Assembly (NCBI GenBank): GCA_965250245.1
Contig: OZ252296.1
Coordinates: 4,464,001-4,528,000, forward strand
DNA length: 64,000 nt
Direction of reading: 5' to 3'
DNA from: JABDIP01 sp965250245
Lineage (GTDB): Bacteria > Pseudomonadota > Alphaproteobacteria > DSM-16000 > Inquilinaceae
Shown here: positions 57,537-64,000 of the stretch, in pieces
How the letters are laid out: the number at the start of each line of letters is the position of its first letter
Numbering within the stretch: the stretch's first letter is position 1
The notes under the pieces: model-generated
The model's database searches: none
What the model was told of the DNA's origin: nothing
The model's input: only the letters and a program-made list of their open reading frames with translations
Translations under genes and position numbers: made by a program

Positions 57537-58010
57537 ATGGCGGTCCGGATCCAGACCGAAGACTTCGACCTGGCCGCCGAGCTGGCGGCCCTGACCGGCG
57601 GCAACCGGGCCGTCGGCGGCGTGGTCAGCTTCGTCGGCCTGGTGCGCGACATGGCCGGCGACGCCGCGGTGTCGGCCATGACCCTGGAGCACTATCCGGG
57701 CATGACCGAGCGCAAGCTGGCGGAGATCGAGGCCGAGGCCAACCGGCGCTGGCCGTTGGAGGCGTCTCTCATCGTGCACCGGGTCGGGCGGCTGGAGCCC
57801 GGCGACCAGATCGTCCTCGTCGCGACCGCCTCGGCCCATCGCGAGGCGGCCTTCCAGGCCTGCCATTTCCTGATCGACTGGCTGAAGACCCAGGCGCCGT
57901 TCTGGAAGCTGGAAGACGGCCCCGACGGCGCCCACTGGGTCGAGGCCAAGGCCGACGACGACACCGCCGCCGACCGCTGGTCCAATCCGGACCCCAAGGC
58001 GGCGGAATAA
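57537..58010 (+). CDS. moaE: Molybdopterin synthase catalytic subunit
   Basis: A 157-residue enzyme that converts precursor Z (cPMP) to molybdopterin with sulfur from MoaD. Family features are GGVVSFVGLVRDMAGD, MTLEHYPGMTERKL, VHRVGRLEPGDQIVLVATAS, and the C-terminal active-site lysine region LKTQAPFWKLEDGPDGAHWV. The gene begins one base after the moaD stop. With mobB and moeA it forms a molybdenum-cofactor group, but moaA, moaB and moaC are not in the window. Confidence 0.96.
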   Translation: MAVRIQTEDFDLAAELAALTGGNRAVGGVVSFVGLVRDMAGDAAVSAMTLEHYPGMTERKLAEIEAEANRRWPLEASLIVHRVGRLEPGDQIVLVATASAHREAAFQACHFLIDWLKTQAPFWKLEDGPDGAHWVEAKADDDTAADRWSNPDPKAAE

Positions 58011-58044
58011 GAGGCGCGGCTAACACCGCAACACATTCCTTAGC

Positions 58045-58187
58045 CCCCTCACCCTCCCAACGCTTCGCGTCGGGTCCCTCCCTCTCCCGCGAGGGGAGAG
58101 GGAATCAACTTGAGGCCGCTCTTGGATACCCCTCTCTCCTTGTGGGAGAGGGAGGGACCCGCGGCGAAGCCGTGGGAGGGTGAGGGG
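58045..58187. repeat. CCCTCTCCC-type palindromic repeat, copy 4
   Basis: A 143-base imperfect palindrome with arms CCCCTCACCCTCCCAACGCT and CGTGGGAGGGTGAGGGG and inner CTCCCTCTCCC units. It lies in the convergent gap between moaE and ilvE, next to the ilvE terminator. Confidence 0.85.
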
Positions 58188-58216
58188 TCTTAAGAAAGCT
58201 CGATCGAAGATCGCCG

Positions 58217-58247
58217 AAAGAAAAACGGGCCGGCGTGAACCGGCCCG
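58217..58247 (-). terminator. Rho-independent terminator of ilvE
   Basis: On the minus strand a perfect 8-bp stem CGGGCCGG/CCGGCCCG with a 6-base loop is followed by TTTTTCTTT, 25-55 bases after the ilvE stop. This is a classical intrinsic terminator. Confidence 0.9.
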
Positions 58248-58271
58248 CCTCAATACTTCAGTGCTGTCTGG

Positions 58272-59177
58272 TCAGACGGCTTCGGCGATCGCCAGGCTAG
58301 GGACTTCGCGGCGGACCTCGACCGCGTAGGCGTCCATCAGCGCCTCGCAGACCTCGCCCGGGGTGTAGGTCAGCTCGTCGATGCGGCCCACCGGGGTGAC
58401 CTCCGCGGCGGTGCCGGTCAGGAAGACCTCCTGGGCCCGTTTCAGGTCGTCGGGCCAGATCTCCCGCTCGACCACCTCGTAGCCGCGCGCTTGGGCGAGC
58501 TCGATCACCGTGCGCCGGGTGATGCCGTCCAGGAAGCAGTCCGGGATCGGGGTGTGCAGCACGCCGTCGATCACCAGGAAGATGTTGGCGCCGGTCGCCT
58601 CGGCGACCCGGCCGCGCCAGTCCAGCATCAGCGCGTCGTGGAAGCCGGCTGCCTCCGCCTGGTGCTTGCTCATGGTGCAGATCATGTAGAGGCCGGCGGC
58701 CTTGGAATGCACCGGCGCGGTGTTCGGCGCCGGACGGGCCCAGTCGGAGATCGTCAGGTTGATCCCCTTCAGCCGCGCCTCCGGGTCGAAATAGCTCGGC
58801 CATTCCCAGGTGGCGATGGCAAGGTGGATGGTGTTGTGCTGCGCCGAGACGCCCATCATCTCGCTGCCGGCCCAGGCCACCGGCCGGACATACCCGTCGA
58901 CGATTCCATTCGCCTCGATGACCGCGTTGGTGGCGGCGTCGATCTCGGCGGCGCTGTACGGGATCTTGAAGCCCAGGACCTCGGCGGAGTAGATCAGCCG
59001 CTCGGAATGCTCGGTCAGCTTGAAGACGTTGCCGCCATAGACCCGCTCGCCCTCGAAGACGCAGCGGCCGTAATGCAGGCCGTGGCTGAGGACATGCAGC
59101 GTGCTCTCGCGCCACGGCACCATCTTGCCGTCGCACCAGATCAGCCCGTCACGATCGTCGAATGGAATAATCGACAT
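58272..59177 (-). CDS. ilvE: Branched-chain amino acid aminotransferase
   Basis: A 301-residue fold-type IV PLP enzyme for the last step of leucine, isoleucine and valine synthesis. The Schiff-base lysine is Lys159 (APVHSKAAGLYM), with LHYGRCVFEGERVY near the N-terminus binding phosphate and substrate, and EATGANIFLV and GITRRTVIELA as conserved blocks. The ATG before SIIPFDDRDG is the family start. It is divergent from a MarR gene and followed by an intrinsic terminator. Confidence 0.96.
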   Translation of the reverse strand: MSIIPFDDRDGLIWCDGKMVPWRESTLHVLSHGLHYGRCVFEGERVYGGNVFKLTEHSERLIYSAEVLGFKIPYSAAEIDAATNAVIEANGIVDGYVRPVAWAGSEMMGVSAQHNTIHLAIATWEWPSYFDPEARLKGINLTISDWARPAPNTAPVHSKAAGLYMICTMSKHQAEAAGFHDALMLDWRGRVAEATGANIFLVIDGVLHTPIPDCFLDGITRRTVIELAQARGYEVVEREIWPDDLKRAQEVFLTGTAAEVTPVGRIDELTYTPGEVCEALMDAYAVEVRREVPSLAIAEAV

Positions 59178-59253
59178 TTGTATGCATCCAATTTGTTCGT
59201 TTGTGTCCCGATTGGGGATGGCTGTCGTAACATTCACCCGTTATTATGTCAAT
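59178..59253. promoter_or_regulatory. Divergent ilvE/MarR promoter region
   Basis: The 76-base region between the divergent starts is A+T-rich. A small palindrome, GTCAATATGAC at 59248-59258, spans the MarR start codon and could be its operator for autorepression. No canonical promoter hexamers were firmly identified. Confidence 0.35.
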
Positions 59254-59763
59254 ATGACTGACGTAAAATCTGCGGCGAACCCGCTCTTCCTGCGCGAGGA
59301 GGAACTGCGCCAGGGCATGGAATTGCTGTTCTACGCCTATCGCGATTTCACCGCCGAGCCGGACGCCATCCTGGCCAAGATCGGCCTCGGCCGGGCGCAT
59401 CACCGGGTGATCTATTTCGTCGGGCGCAATCCGGACATCAGCGTGTCGGAGCTGCTGAACATCCTGAAGATCACCAAGCAGAGCCTGAGCCGGGTGCTCG
59501 GCGAGCTGGTGCGCAGCGAGTTCATCGTGCAGCGCCAGGGCACCCGCGACCGCCGCCAGCGTCTGCTGCGGCTGACGACCAAGGGCGAGGCGCTGGAGCG
59601 CCAGCTCTCCGAGAACCAGCGCCAGCGCATCGCCCGCGCCTATCGCCGGGCCGGCGCCTCGGCGGTCGAGGGCTTCCGCACCGTGCTGCTGGGCATCATG
59701 GATGACGATCGGCTCGACCACCTGACCCTTGAGGGCGCCGACCGGCCGCGCCGCGCCGGATAG
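59254..59763 (+). CDS. MarR family transcriptional regulator
   Basis: A 169-residue regulator. The winged helix includes LAKIGLGRAHHRVIYFVGRN, ISVSELLNILKITKQSLSRV as the DNA-binding helices, and the wing RQGTRDRRQRLLRLTTKG with the conserved DxRxxR-like motif. It is divergent from ilvE and this pairing is common in Rhodospirillales, so it may control ilvE. The ATG before TDVKSAANPL is chosen. A start 15 codons earlier is possible. Confidence 0.92.
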   Translation: MTDVKSAANPLFLREEELRQGMELLFYAYRDFTAEPDAILAKIGLGRAHHRVIYFVGRNPDISVSELLNILKITKQSLSRVLGELVRSEFIVQRQGTRDRRQRLLRLTTKGEALERQLSENQRQRIARAYRRAGASAVEGFRTVLLGIMDDDRLDHLTLEGADRPRRAG

Positions 59764-59794
59764 AGAGCCGCAGGACAAGCGCTGGCCGCCATCC

Positions 59795-59905
59795 TCGCCC
59801 TTCGACAGTCTCAGGGTGAGGATGAACAGATGTGCGGATTGACAGTCTGCTGCAGAAAAATCACCTCATCCTGAGCCTCCTCATCCCGAGCCGGTCGAGG
59901 GACGA
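59795..59905. repeat. CCTTCGACAG-type repeat pair
   Basis: Two inverted copies of the widespread intergenic repeat: CCTCGCCCTTCGACAGTCTC and, facing it, CCTCATCCTGAGCCTC with GAGCCGGTCGAGGGACGAAG. They are imperfect. The gap lies between the MarR gene and the response regulator, with no gene. Confidence 0.65.
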
Positions 59906-60004
59906 AGGCTGGCCCTCGGCCAATACCGATCCCTTTTCGACGGATCAACGTGCTTCTTGCCCGACGCCGTCGCACGAATCCGACACGGTTGCTAGGGTGC
60001 CGGC

Positions 60005-60694
60005 ATGACCCAGGAACAGACCCATGTGCTGGTCGTCGACGACGACGAACGCCTGCGCGAGTTGCTGCGCCGCTATCTCGCCGATAACGGCTTCCTGGTC
60101 AGCACCGCCGGCAATGCCGCCGACGCCCGGGCCAAGCTGGGCGCGCTGGATTTCGACCTGATCGTCATGGACGTGATGATGCCGGGCGAGAGCGGGCTGG
60201 AGCTGACCCGCTCGCTGCGCCAGATCCGCACCACGCCGATCCTGCTGCTGACCGCCATGGGCGAGCCGGAGAACCGCATCACCGGTCTGGAATGCGGCGC
60301 CGACGACTATCTGTCCAAGCCGTTCGAGCCGCGCGAGCTGGTGCTGCGCATCAACAGCATCATGCGCCGGGTCGGCCCGCCGCCGGGGTCGTCGGGTCCG
60401 GTCCGCCTCGGCGACCATGTCTACGACCTGCAGCGCGAGGAGCTGAGCCAGGACGGCCGGCCGGTCCGCCTGACCGGGGCGGAGACCAGCCTCTTGACCG
60501 TGCTGTCCCGGTCGCCGGGCGAGGTGTTCTCCCGCGAGATGCTGGTGGAGCGCTGCGGCATCAGCGGCAGCACCCGCACCGTCGACGTGCTGGTCACCCG
60601 GCTGCGCCGCAAGATCGAACCGGACCCGCGGGTGCCGAGCTACCTGCAGACCGTCCGCGGCCAGGGCTACGTGCTGAGGCCCGACGAGGGGTGA
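60005..60694 (+). CDS. OmpR-family response regulator
   Basis: A 229-residue two-component regulator. The receiver domain has the acidic pocket in VLVVDDDERLREL, the phosphorylated Asp56 in LIVMDVMMPGESG, and the Lys in YLSKPFEP. The C-terminal winged helix covers residues 130-229, with VLSRSPGEVFSREMLVERCG and TRLRRKIEPDPRVPSYLQTV before the ending VRGQGYVL. No sensor kinase gene adjoins it, so its partner must be elsewhere. It resembles the PetR type of alphaproteobacteria. Confidence 0.94.
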   Translation: MTQEQTHVLVVDDDERLRELLRRYLADNGFLVSTAGNAADARAKLGALDFDLIVMDVMMPGESGLELTRSLRQIRTTPILLLTAMGEPENRITGLECGADDYLSKPFEPRELVLRINSIMRRVGPPPGSSGPVRLGDHVYDLQREELSQDGRPVRLTGAETSLLTVLSRSPGEVFSREMLVERCGISGSTRTVDVLVTRLRRKIEPDPRVPSYLQTVRGQGYVLRPDEG

Positions 60695-60720
60695 CGGGGG
60701 ACCACTGAAACCCTGAAGGC

Positions 60721-60802
60721 CGTCATTGCGAGGAGCCGGAGGCGACGCGGCAATCCACTGTTGGCGGCAAGAGTGGATCGCCGCGCTTCGCTCGCGATGA
60801 CG
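60721..60802. repeat. CGTCATTGCGAGG-type palindromic repeat
   Basis: An imperfect palindrome: CGTCATTGCGAGGAGCCGGA with GGCAATCCAC on the left and GTGGATCGCCGCGC with TTCGCTCGCGATGACG on the right. This is a widespread alphaproteobacterial intergenic repeat. It lies in the convergent gap between the response regulator and the tRNA-binding protein gene. Confidence 0.75.
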
Positions 60803-60838
60803 ATGTGATGGTGGCGGTCGCCTGCCGGAGACCCGACC

Positions 60839-61174
60839 TCAATACATCCGGCCGCCGTTCGGGACCGGGTGGTCGATGCCGATCAGCACCACCTCGCCAT
60901 CGGCGTCAGGGAAGCCGAGCACCAGCACCTCGGACATGAACTTGCCGATCTGCTTGGGCGGGAAGTTCACCACCGCGGCGACCTGGCGGCCCATCAGCTG
61001 GTCGGGCTGGTAGTGCCTGGTGATCTGCGCGGACGTCTTCTTCTCACCGATCTCCGGCCCGAAATCGACACGCAGCTTGTAGGCCGGCCGGCGCGCCTCG
61101 GGAAACGGGTCGACGGCGACGATGGTGCCGACGCGGATCTCGACGTTCAGGAAATCGTCAAAGGAAATGGTCAT
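60839..61174 (-). CDS. csaA: tRNA-binding/chaperone-like protein CsaA type
   Basis: A 111-residue OB-fold protein of the tRNA-binding (EMAP/Trbp111) family. The core reads VEIRVGTIVAVDPFPEARRP, YKLRVDFGPEIGEKKTSAQI, VNFPPKQIGKFMSEVLVLGF. B. subtilis CsaA has chaperone and export-related roles, and related proteins bind tRNA outside corner. The ATG before TISFDDFL is the family start. Confidence 0.9.
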   Translation of the reverse strand: MTISFDDFLNVEIRVGTIVAVDPFPEARRPAYKLRVDFGPEIGEKKTSAQITRHYQPDQLMGRQVAAVVNFPPKQIGKFMSEVLVLGFPDADGEVVLIGIDHPVPNGGRMY

Positions 61175-61284
61175 TGGCGGCCCGGGGCGGTCAGGGGAAC
61201 AAGGCGCCCCGCCCGCCGGCTGCTCAAGGCCGACGGCGGGGCGGGCGCCACAATAAACCGGCCGGGCGGCCGGACCGCAAGCCG

Positions 61285-61710
61285 TTACTTCTTCGACGCG
61301 GCGGCCTTGATCTCGTCGAGATTGGCGCTGATGCGCTTGCTGATGACGTCCGCCGCCTCGTAGTTCGACTTGGCGATCATCTCGGCCATTTCCTTCATGT
61401 TGGTCAGCGCCTTCTCGAAGGCGGTCTTGACCAGCTCGGCCTGCTTGGCGACGCCCTCTTCCGGCGAGCCCGACGCCATCATGTCCTGAACCATGGACGA
61501 CGCCTCCTGCATGGTCTGCTGCAGGATTTCCATCTGCCGGCGCGACACCGCCTGCATGCCTTCCACGGCAAGCTGGTTGGCGGCCGTCAGCGCCTCGATG
61601 TTCTTGCGCTGCGACTGCATCATCGCGTCCATATCGACGCCCGGCACCTTGAAATCGGACATCATCTTGGTGATGTCCATGTCCCACATTGGCGGAGTCT
61701 TGTCGGCCAT
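61285..61710 (-). CDS. Phasin family protein
   Basis: A 141-residue phasin, a coating protein of polyhydroxyalkanoate granules. The conserved N-terminal region DFKVPGVDMDAMMQSQRKNI, ALTAANQLAVEGMQAVSRRQ, and the long amphipathic helix to the end match the TIGR01841 group. The ATG before ADKTPPMWD is chosen, with GGGACGATCCGATG-like upstream sequence. No polyhydroxyalkanoate synthase is in this window. Confidence 0.93.
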   Translation of the reverse strand: MADKTPPMWDMDITKMMSDFKVPGVDMDAMMQSQRKNIEALTAANQLAVEGMQAVSRRQMEILQQTMQEASSMVQDMMASGSPEEGVAKQAELVKTAFEKALTNMKEMAEMIAKSNYEAADVISKRISANLDEIKAAASKK

Positions 61711-61833
61711 CGGATCGTCCCTTCCGTGGTTGGCCATGGCGCGCCGGCGAGCTCGCCATGTTGCGGCGCAATGCCGCTCAGAAATTACAACACCGGGTAT
61801 CTACCGACTGTCTTGTTGCATTGCAACATAAAC

Positions 61834-62466
61834 TCAACCGGACTCGGCCTGATCGCTCTCGGTCGCCTCCCCGGCCTCGGCCCGGCGCCGCCGGCCGCCA
61901 CCCTGGACGGTGTTGGCCAGCTGCTCGACCTGGGCCAGGCGGCCGTCCAGCGCCTTCATGGTCGGCGCCATGTCCGGCGTGTCGTCCTTCAGCCAGACCC
62001 GCAGCACGCTGAGATACAGCAGGCCCAGGACCCGCACCCGCGCGTGGCCGATCAGGCCGTCGGAGTCGAGCCCCGCCGCCTCCAGGGTCCAGCGCATGGA
62101 CCGTTCCAGCTGCGGCAGCTGCGCCACGGACCCGGCCGGGTCGCGGCGCAGCGCGCCGGCGATCGCGGTGACGCCGGCGCGGTGGGCCTGCAGCGCGTCG
62201 AAACGGCGCATCAGCAGGTCGAACAGCCGGTCCCGGGCCGAATCGGCGGGATCGGCCGCGCCCTCCTCGAGCATGGCCTCGTCGACCATGCGGGAGAAGC
62301 CGTCCAGGATCGCCGATTTCGACGGGAAGTGGCGGTAGAGCTCAGGCAGCGGCACGCCGGCGTCACCGGCGATCCGGGCCAGGGTGAGATCGCGCCAGCC
62401 ATGCTCGGCGGCCAGATCGATGGCGGTCTTGATCACCAGAGGTCCGGTCTCGGCCTTCTTCGCCAT
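61834..62466 (-). CDS. TetR family transcriptional regulator
   Basis: A 210-residue protein with a TetR helix-turn-helix in GPLVIKTAIDLAAEHGWRDL, TLARIAGDAGVPLPELYRHF, and SKSAILDGFSRMVDEAM. The C-terminal half resembles the group related to COQ9, common in alphaproteobacteria, and ends in a basic, Gln/Arg-rich tail. It lies upstream of the phasin gene on the same strand, with 123 bases between. A link to polyhydroxyalkanoate metabolism is an inference. Confidence 0.9.
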   Translation of the reverse strand: MAKKAETGPLVIKTAIDLAAEHGWRDLTLARIAGDAGVPLPELYRHFPSKSAILDGFSRMVDEAMLEEGAADPADSARDRLFDLLMRRFDALQAHRAGVTAIAGALRRDPAGSVAQLPQLERSMRWTLEAAGLDSDGLIGHARVRVLGLLYLSVLRVWLKDDTPDMAPTMKALDGRLAQVEQLANTVQGGGRRRRAEAGEATESDQAESG

Positions 62467-62543
62467 CGTCTCGCTCGGTGGTCGCGGGTGTGCCTACAAG
62501 GTAGCGCGCGGCGGGTCCGGCGCAAAGCGTCGGCGGCGCCGGA

Positions 62544-63050
62544 TCATCGCTTCGCGATATCGGCGCGCAGGCCGCCGGTCATCTCGGCCAGCTGGTCCGG
62601 GGTCAGGGCGAAGACGCTGTTGGGCGTGCCGGCGGCGGCCCAGATCGTGGCGTGGCGGAACAGGTCGTCGTCCAGCACCGTCAGCGGCGGTTCCGCATGG
62701 CCGATCGGCGCCACCCCGCCGATGGAATAGCCGGTGCGGGCGCGCACGTAGTCGGCGTCGGGGCGCTTGATGGTCTCTCCGGCGATCGCGCCGGCGAGCG
62801 CATCGGCCAGGCGCCGCTCATCGACCCGGTTGCCGCCGCTGGCGATGACCAGCACCGGCCGCTCGCTGTCGGAGGTCTTGAAGACCAGCGATTTGGCGAT
62901 CTGGTCCACGGTGCAGCCGATCGCCGCCGCCGCATCGGCCGCCGTCCGGGTGGTCTCGTCGAATCGCACGATCTGGTGCTCGCGGCCCAGCGCCTCGAGC
63001 GCGGCGGCCAGCCGAGCCGCGCCCGATTTCGGTTCGCCCGGCGCGCTCAT
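62544..63050 (-). CDS. YbaK/EbsC family tRNA deacylase-like protein
   Basis: A 168-residue protein of the INS/YbaK-like fold that hydrolyses mischarged tRNA, such as Cys- or Ala-tRNA-Pro. Features are IGCTVDQIAKSLVFKTSD with the catalytic Lys, VLVIASGGNRVDERRLADAL, and TGYSIGGVAPIGHAEPP with the GxxP loop. Its ATG overlaps the proC stop by four bases (ATGA), so the two genes are translated together. The exact tRNA is unknown. Confidence 0.93.
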   Translation of the reverse strand: MSAPGEPKSGAARLAAALEALGREHQIVRFDETTRTAADAAAAIGCTVDQIAKSLVFKTSDSERPVLVIASGGNRVDERRLADALAGAIAGETIKRPDADYVRARTGYSIGGVAPIGHAEPPLTVLDDDLFRHATIWAAAGTPNSVFALTPDQLAEMTGGLRADIAKR

Positions 63051-63856
63051 GCTCCGCCCGCCAGCTCGCGGCCGCGCCGCGTGGCGGCGGCCAGGGCGCG
63101 ATCGAACAGCGGCTGCATGCCGTCCGCCGCCATCAGCACCTCCAGCGCCGCCTGGGTGGTGCCGCCGGGGCTGGTCACGTTCTGCCGCAAGGTCGCCGCC
63201 GGCTCGTCGGACCGGCCGGCCAATGCCGCCGAGCCGATCACCGTCTGTCGCGCCAGGCGCGTCGCCAGATCGGGTGGCAGCCCGACCGACGCGCCGGCCG
63301 CCGCCATGGTCTCGATCAGCAGGAAGACATAGGCCGGGCCGCTGCCGGACAGCCCGGTGACCGCGTCGATCAGCCCTTCGTCGTCGATCCACTCGACGGC
63401 CCCGGCGGCCGCCATCAGCCGGCTCGCCAGTTCGCGTTGCCCCTGGCCGACATTGTCGGTGGCGACCAGCACCGAGATGCCCTGGCCGATCGCCGCCGGC
63501 GTGTTCGGCATCACGCGGATGATCGCCGCGTCGGCTCCCAGGGTCTCTTGGAAGAAGCCGATCGTCGTCCCGGCCGCGACCGAGAGGAAGACCGTCCCGG
63601 GTCCGGTGAATCGGCTGTAGGGCGGCACGACCGTGTCGGCGACCTGTGGCTTGATGGCGAAAATCACCATGTCGGGGGTCACGTCCGCCCCGACATCCTC
63701 GATGCGATCATGGCGGATGACGGCCGGATCGTCCGGCACCTGGTCGGCCATCGGCTCGACCACGTCGACCCGGTCGACGGTGCCAGCGGCCAACCACCCG
63801 GTCAGCAGGGCGCCCCCCATCTTGCCGCAGCCGACAAGCAATACGCGATGAGCCAT
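63047..63856 (-). CDS. proC: Pyrroline-5-carboxylate reductase
   Basis: A 269-residue enzyme of the last proline-synthesis step, NAD(P)H-dependent. The cofactor motif is LVGCGKMGGALLTGWL (residues 6-21), followed by IFAIKPQVADTVV and RVMPNTPAAIGQGISVL, and the C-terminal dimer domain contains DAVTGLSGSGPAYVFLLIET, the proC signature. It overlaps the ybaK-like gene by four bases. The next gene upstream ends about 110 bases away. Confidence 0.97.
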   Translation of the reverse strand: MAHRVLLVGCGKMGGALLTGWLAAGTVDRVDVVEPMADQVPDDPAVIRHDRIEDVGADVTPDMVIFAIKPQVADTVVPPYSRFTGPGTVFLSVAAGTTIGFFQETLGADAAIIRVMPNTPAAIGQGISVLVATDNVGQGQRELASRLMAAAGAVEWIDDEGLIDAVTGLSGSGPAYVFLLIETMAAAGASVGLPPDLATRLARQTVIGSAALAGRSDEPAATLRQNVTSPGGTTQAALEVLMAADGMQPLFDRALAAATRRGRELAGGA

Positions 63857-63966
63857 CTGCCTCCCCCGAACCGGTCTGGATGCGGCGGGCGGCGGGACGT
63901 TGGCCCGAACGCGCCGGCGCCGCGATTACGGCGAGGCGCGTCCGGCCAAGATGCGGTCGCTGGGGC

Positions 63967-64000
63967 TCAGGCCTCGGCGACGGTGTCCAGGATGGCGGCG
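63967..64000 (-). CDS. C-terminal end of an upstream gene (partial)
   Basis: A partial reading frame whose stop (TGA) is at the left end and whose remainder runs off the right edge of the window. Only AAILDTVAEA is visible. In related alphaproteobacteria the gene before proC often encodes a YbjN-domain protein with a similar C-terminus. That is a guess from gene order and 10 residues. Confidence 0.4.
   Translation of the reverse strand, partial: AAILDTVAEA

Overview
The window is a contiguous piece of a high-GC chromosome from an alphaproteobacterium, most likely Rhodospirillales or a close relative. The evidence is the very high G+C codon use, an RpoD with a long acidic insert, alphaproteobacterial families (DUF1127, phasin, ELM1-like, Mpo1-like, EF-G-like, COG3832-type SRPBCC, YjgN) and GANTC sites. 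I see no prophage, CRISPR array, plasmid genes or intact insertion sequence. Mobile DNA is limited to palindromic repeat elements and one small nuclease-like element.

Layout. 1-1.6 kb: the end of a Tad pilus minor-pseudopilin cluster (TadG-like partial, two TadE-like genes), minus strand. 1.9-7.9 kb: a macromolecular-synthesis block on the minus strand, read yqeY-like > dnaG > mini-sigma 1 > rpoD > mini-sigma 2 > tRNA-Ile2(CAU). 8.1-15.7 kb: carA, a DUF350 membrane protein, a trypsin-like protease, a GNAT enzyme, a 552-bp inverted-repeat element carrying a GxxExxY gene, carB, greA. 16-24.8 kb: Lrp regulator, ELM1-like protein, Pat-type GNAT, OmpA-like lipid/peptidoglycan-facing protein, 2OG-Fe(II) oxygenase, SDR, a large orphan protein, trxB and a LysR regulator. 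24.8-31.2 kb: nested palindromes, a probable small RNA, msrP-like molybdoenzyme, M48 peptidase, YjgN, a perfect 143-nt palindrome and an EF-G-like GTPase. 31.3-46.4 kb: mixed accessory and housekeeping genes (glycosyltransferase, Mpo1-like, DUF1127, LysR, hydrolases, aspartate aminotransferase, TetR with tandem operators, tautomerase, alcohol dehydrogenase, lytic transglycosylase). 46.6-58 kb: uvrB, antiporter, pteridine-reductase-like SDR, an AT-rich DnaA-box region, uvrC-pgsA, and a molybdenum-cofactor group (mobB, moeA, moaD, moaE). 58-64 kb: ilvE, MarR, an orphan response regulator, tRNA-binding protein, phasin, TetR, YbaK and proC.

The most unusual thing is at the sigma-factor locus. The housekeeping sigma gene rpoD is flanked on both sides by small genes made of rearranged pieces of RpoD. 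The upstream one joins region 1.1 directly to region 4. The downstream one is regions 3 and 4 with a shortened linker. Both lack region 2, so neither can act as a normal sigma factor, yet both keep intact reading frames, are clearly diverged from the RpoD here, and sit in the dnaG-rpoD transcription unit. The upstream protein has also lost the side chains that read the -35 element. I infer that they are candidate modulators (mimics or decoys) of the sigma-RNA polymerase interaction. This needs experimental proof.

Other notable items are a 265-bp cruciform-like repeat that fills the whole mobB-moeA gap, a perfect 71-bp inverted repeat related to a second nested palindrome 4 kb away, a four-hairpin candidate small RNA with a strong terminator, and a candidate replication origin or DnaA-controlled promoter before uvrC.
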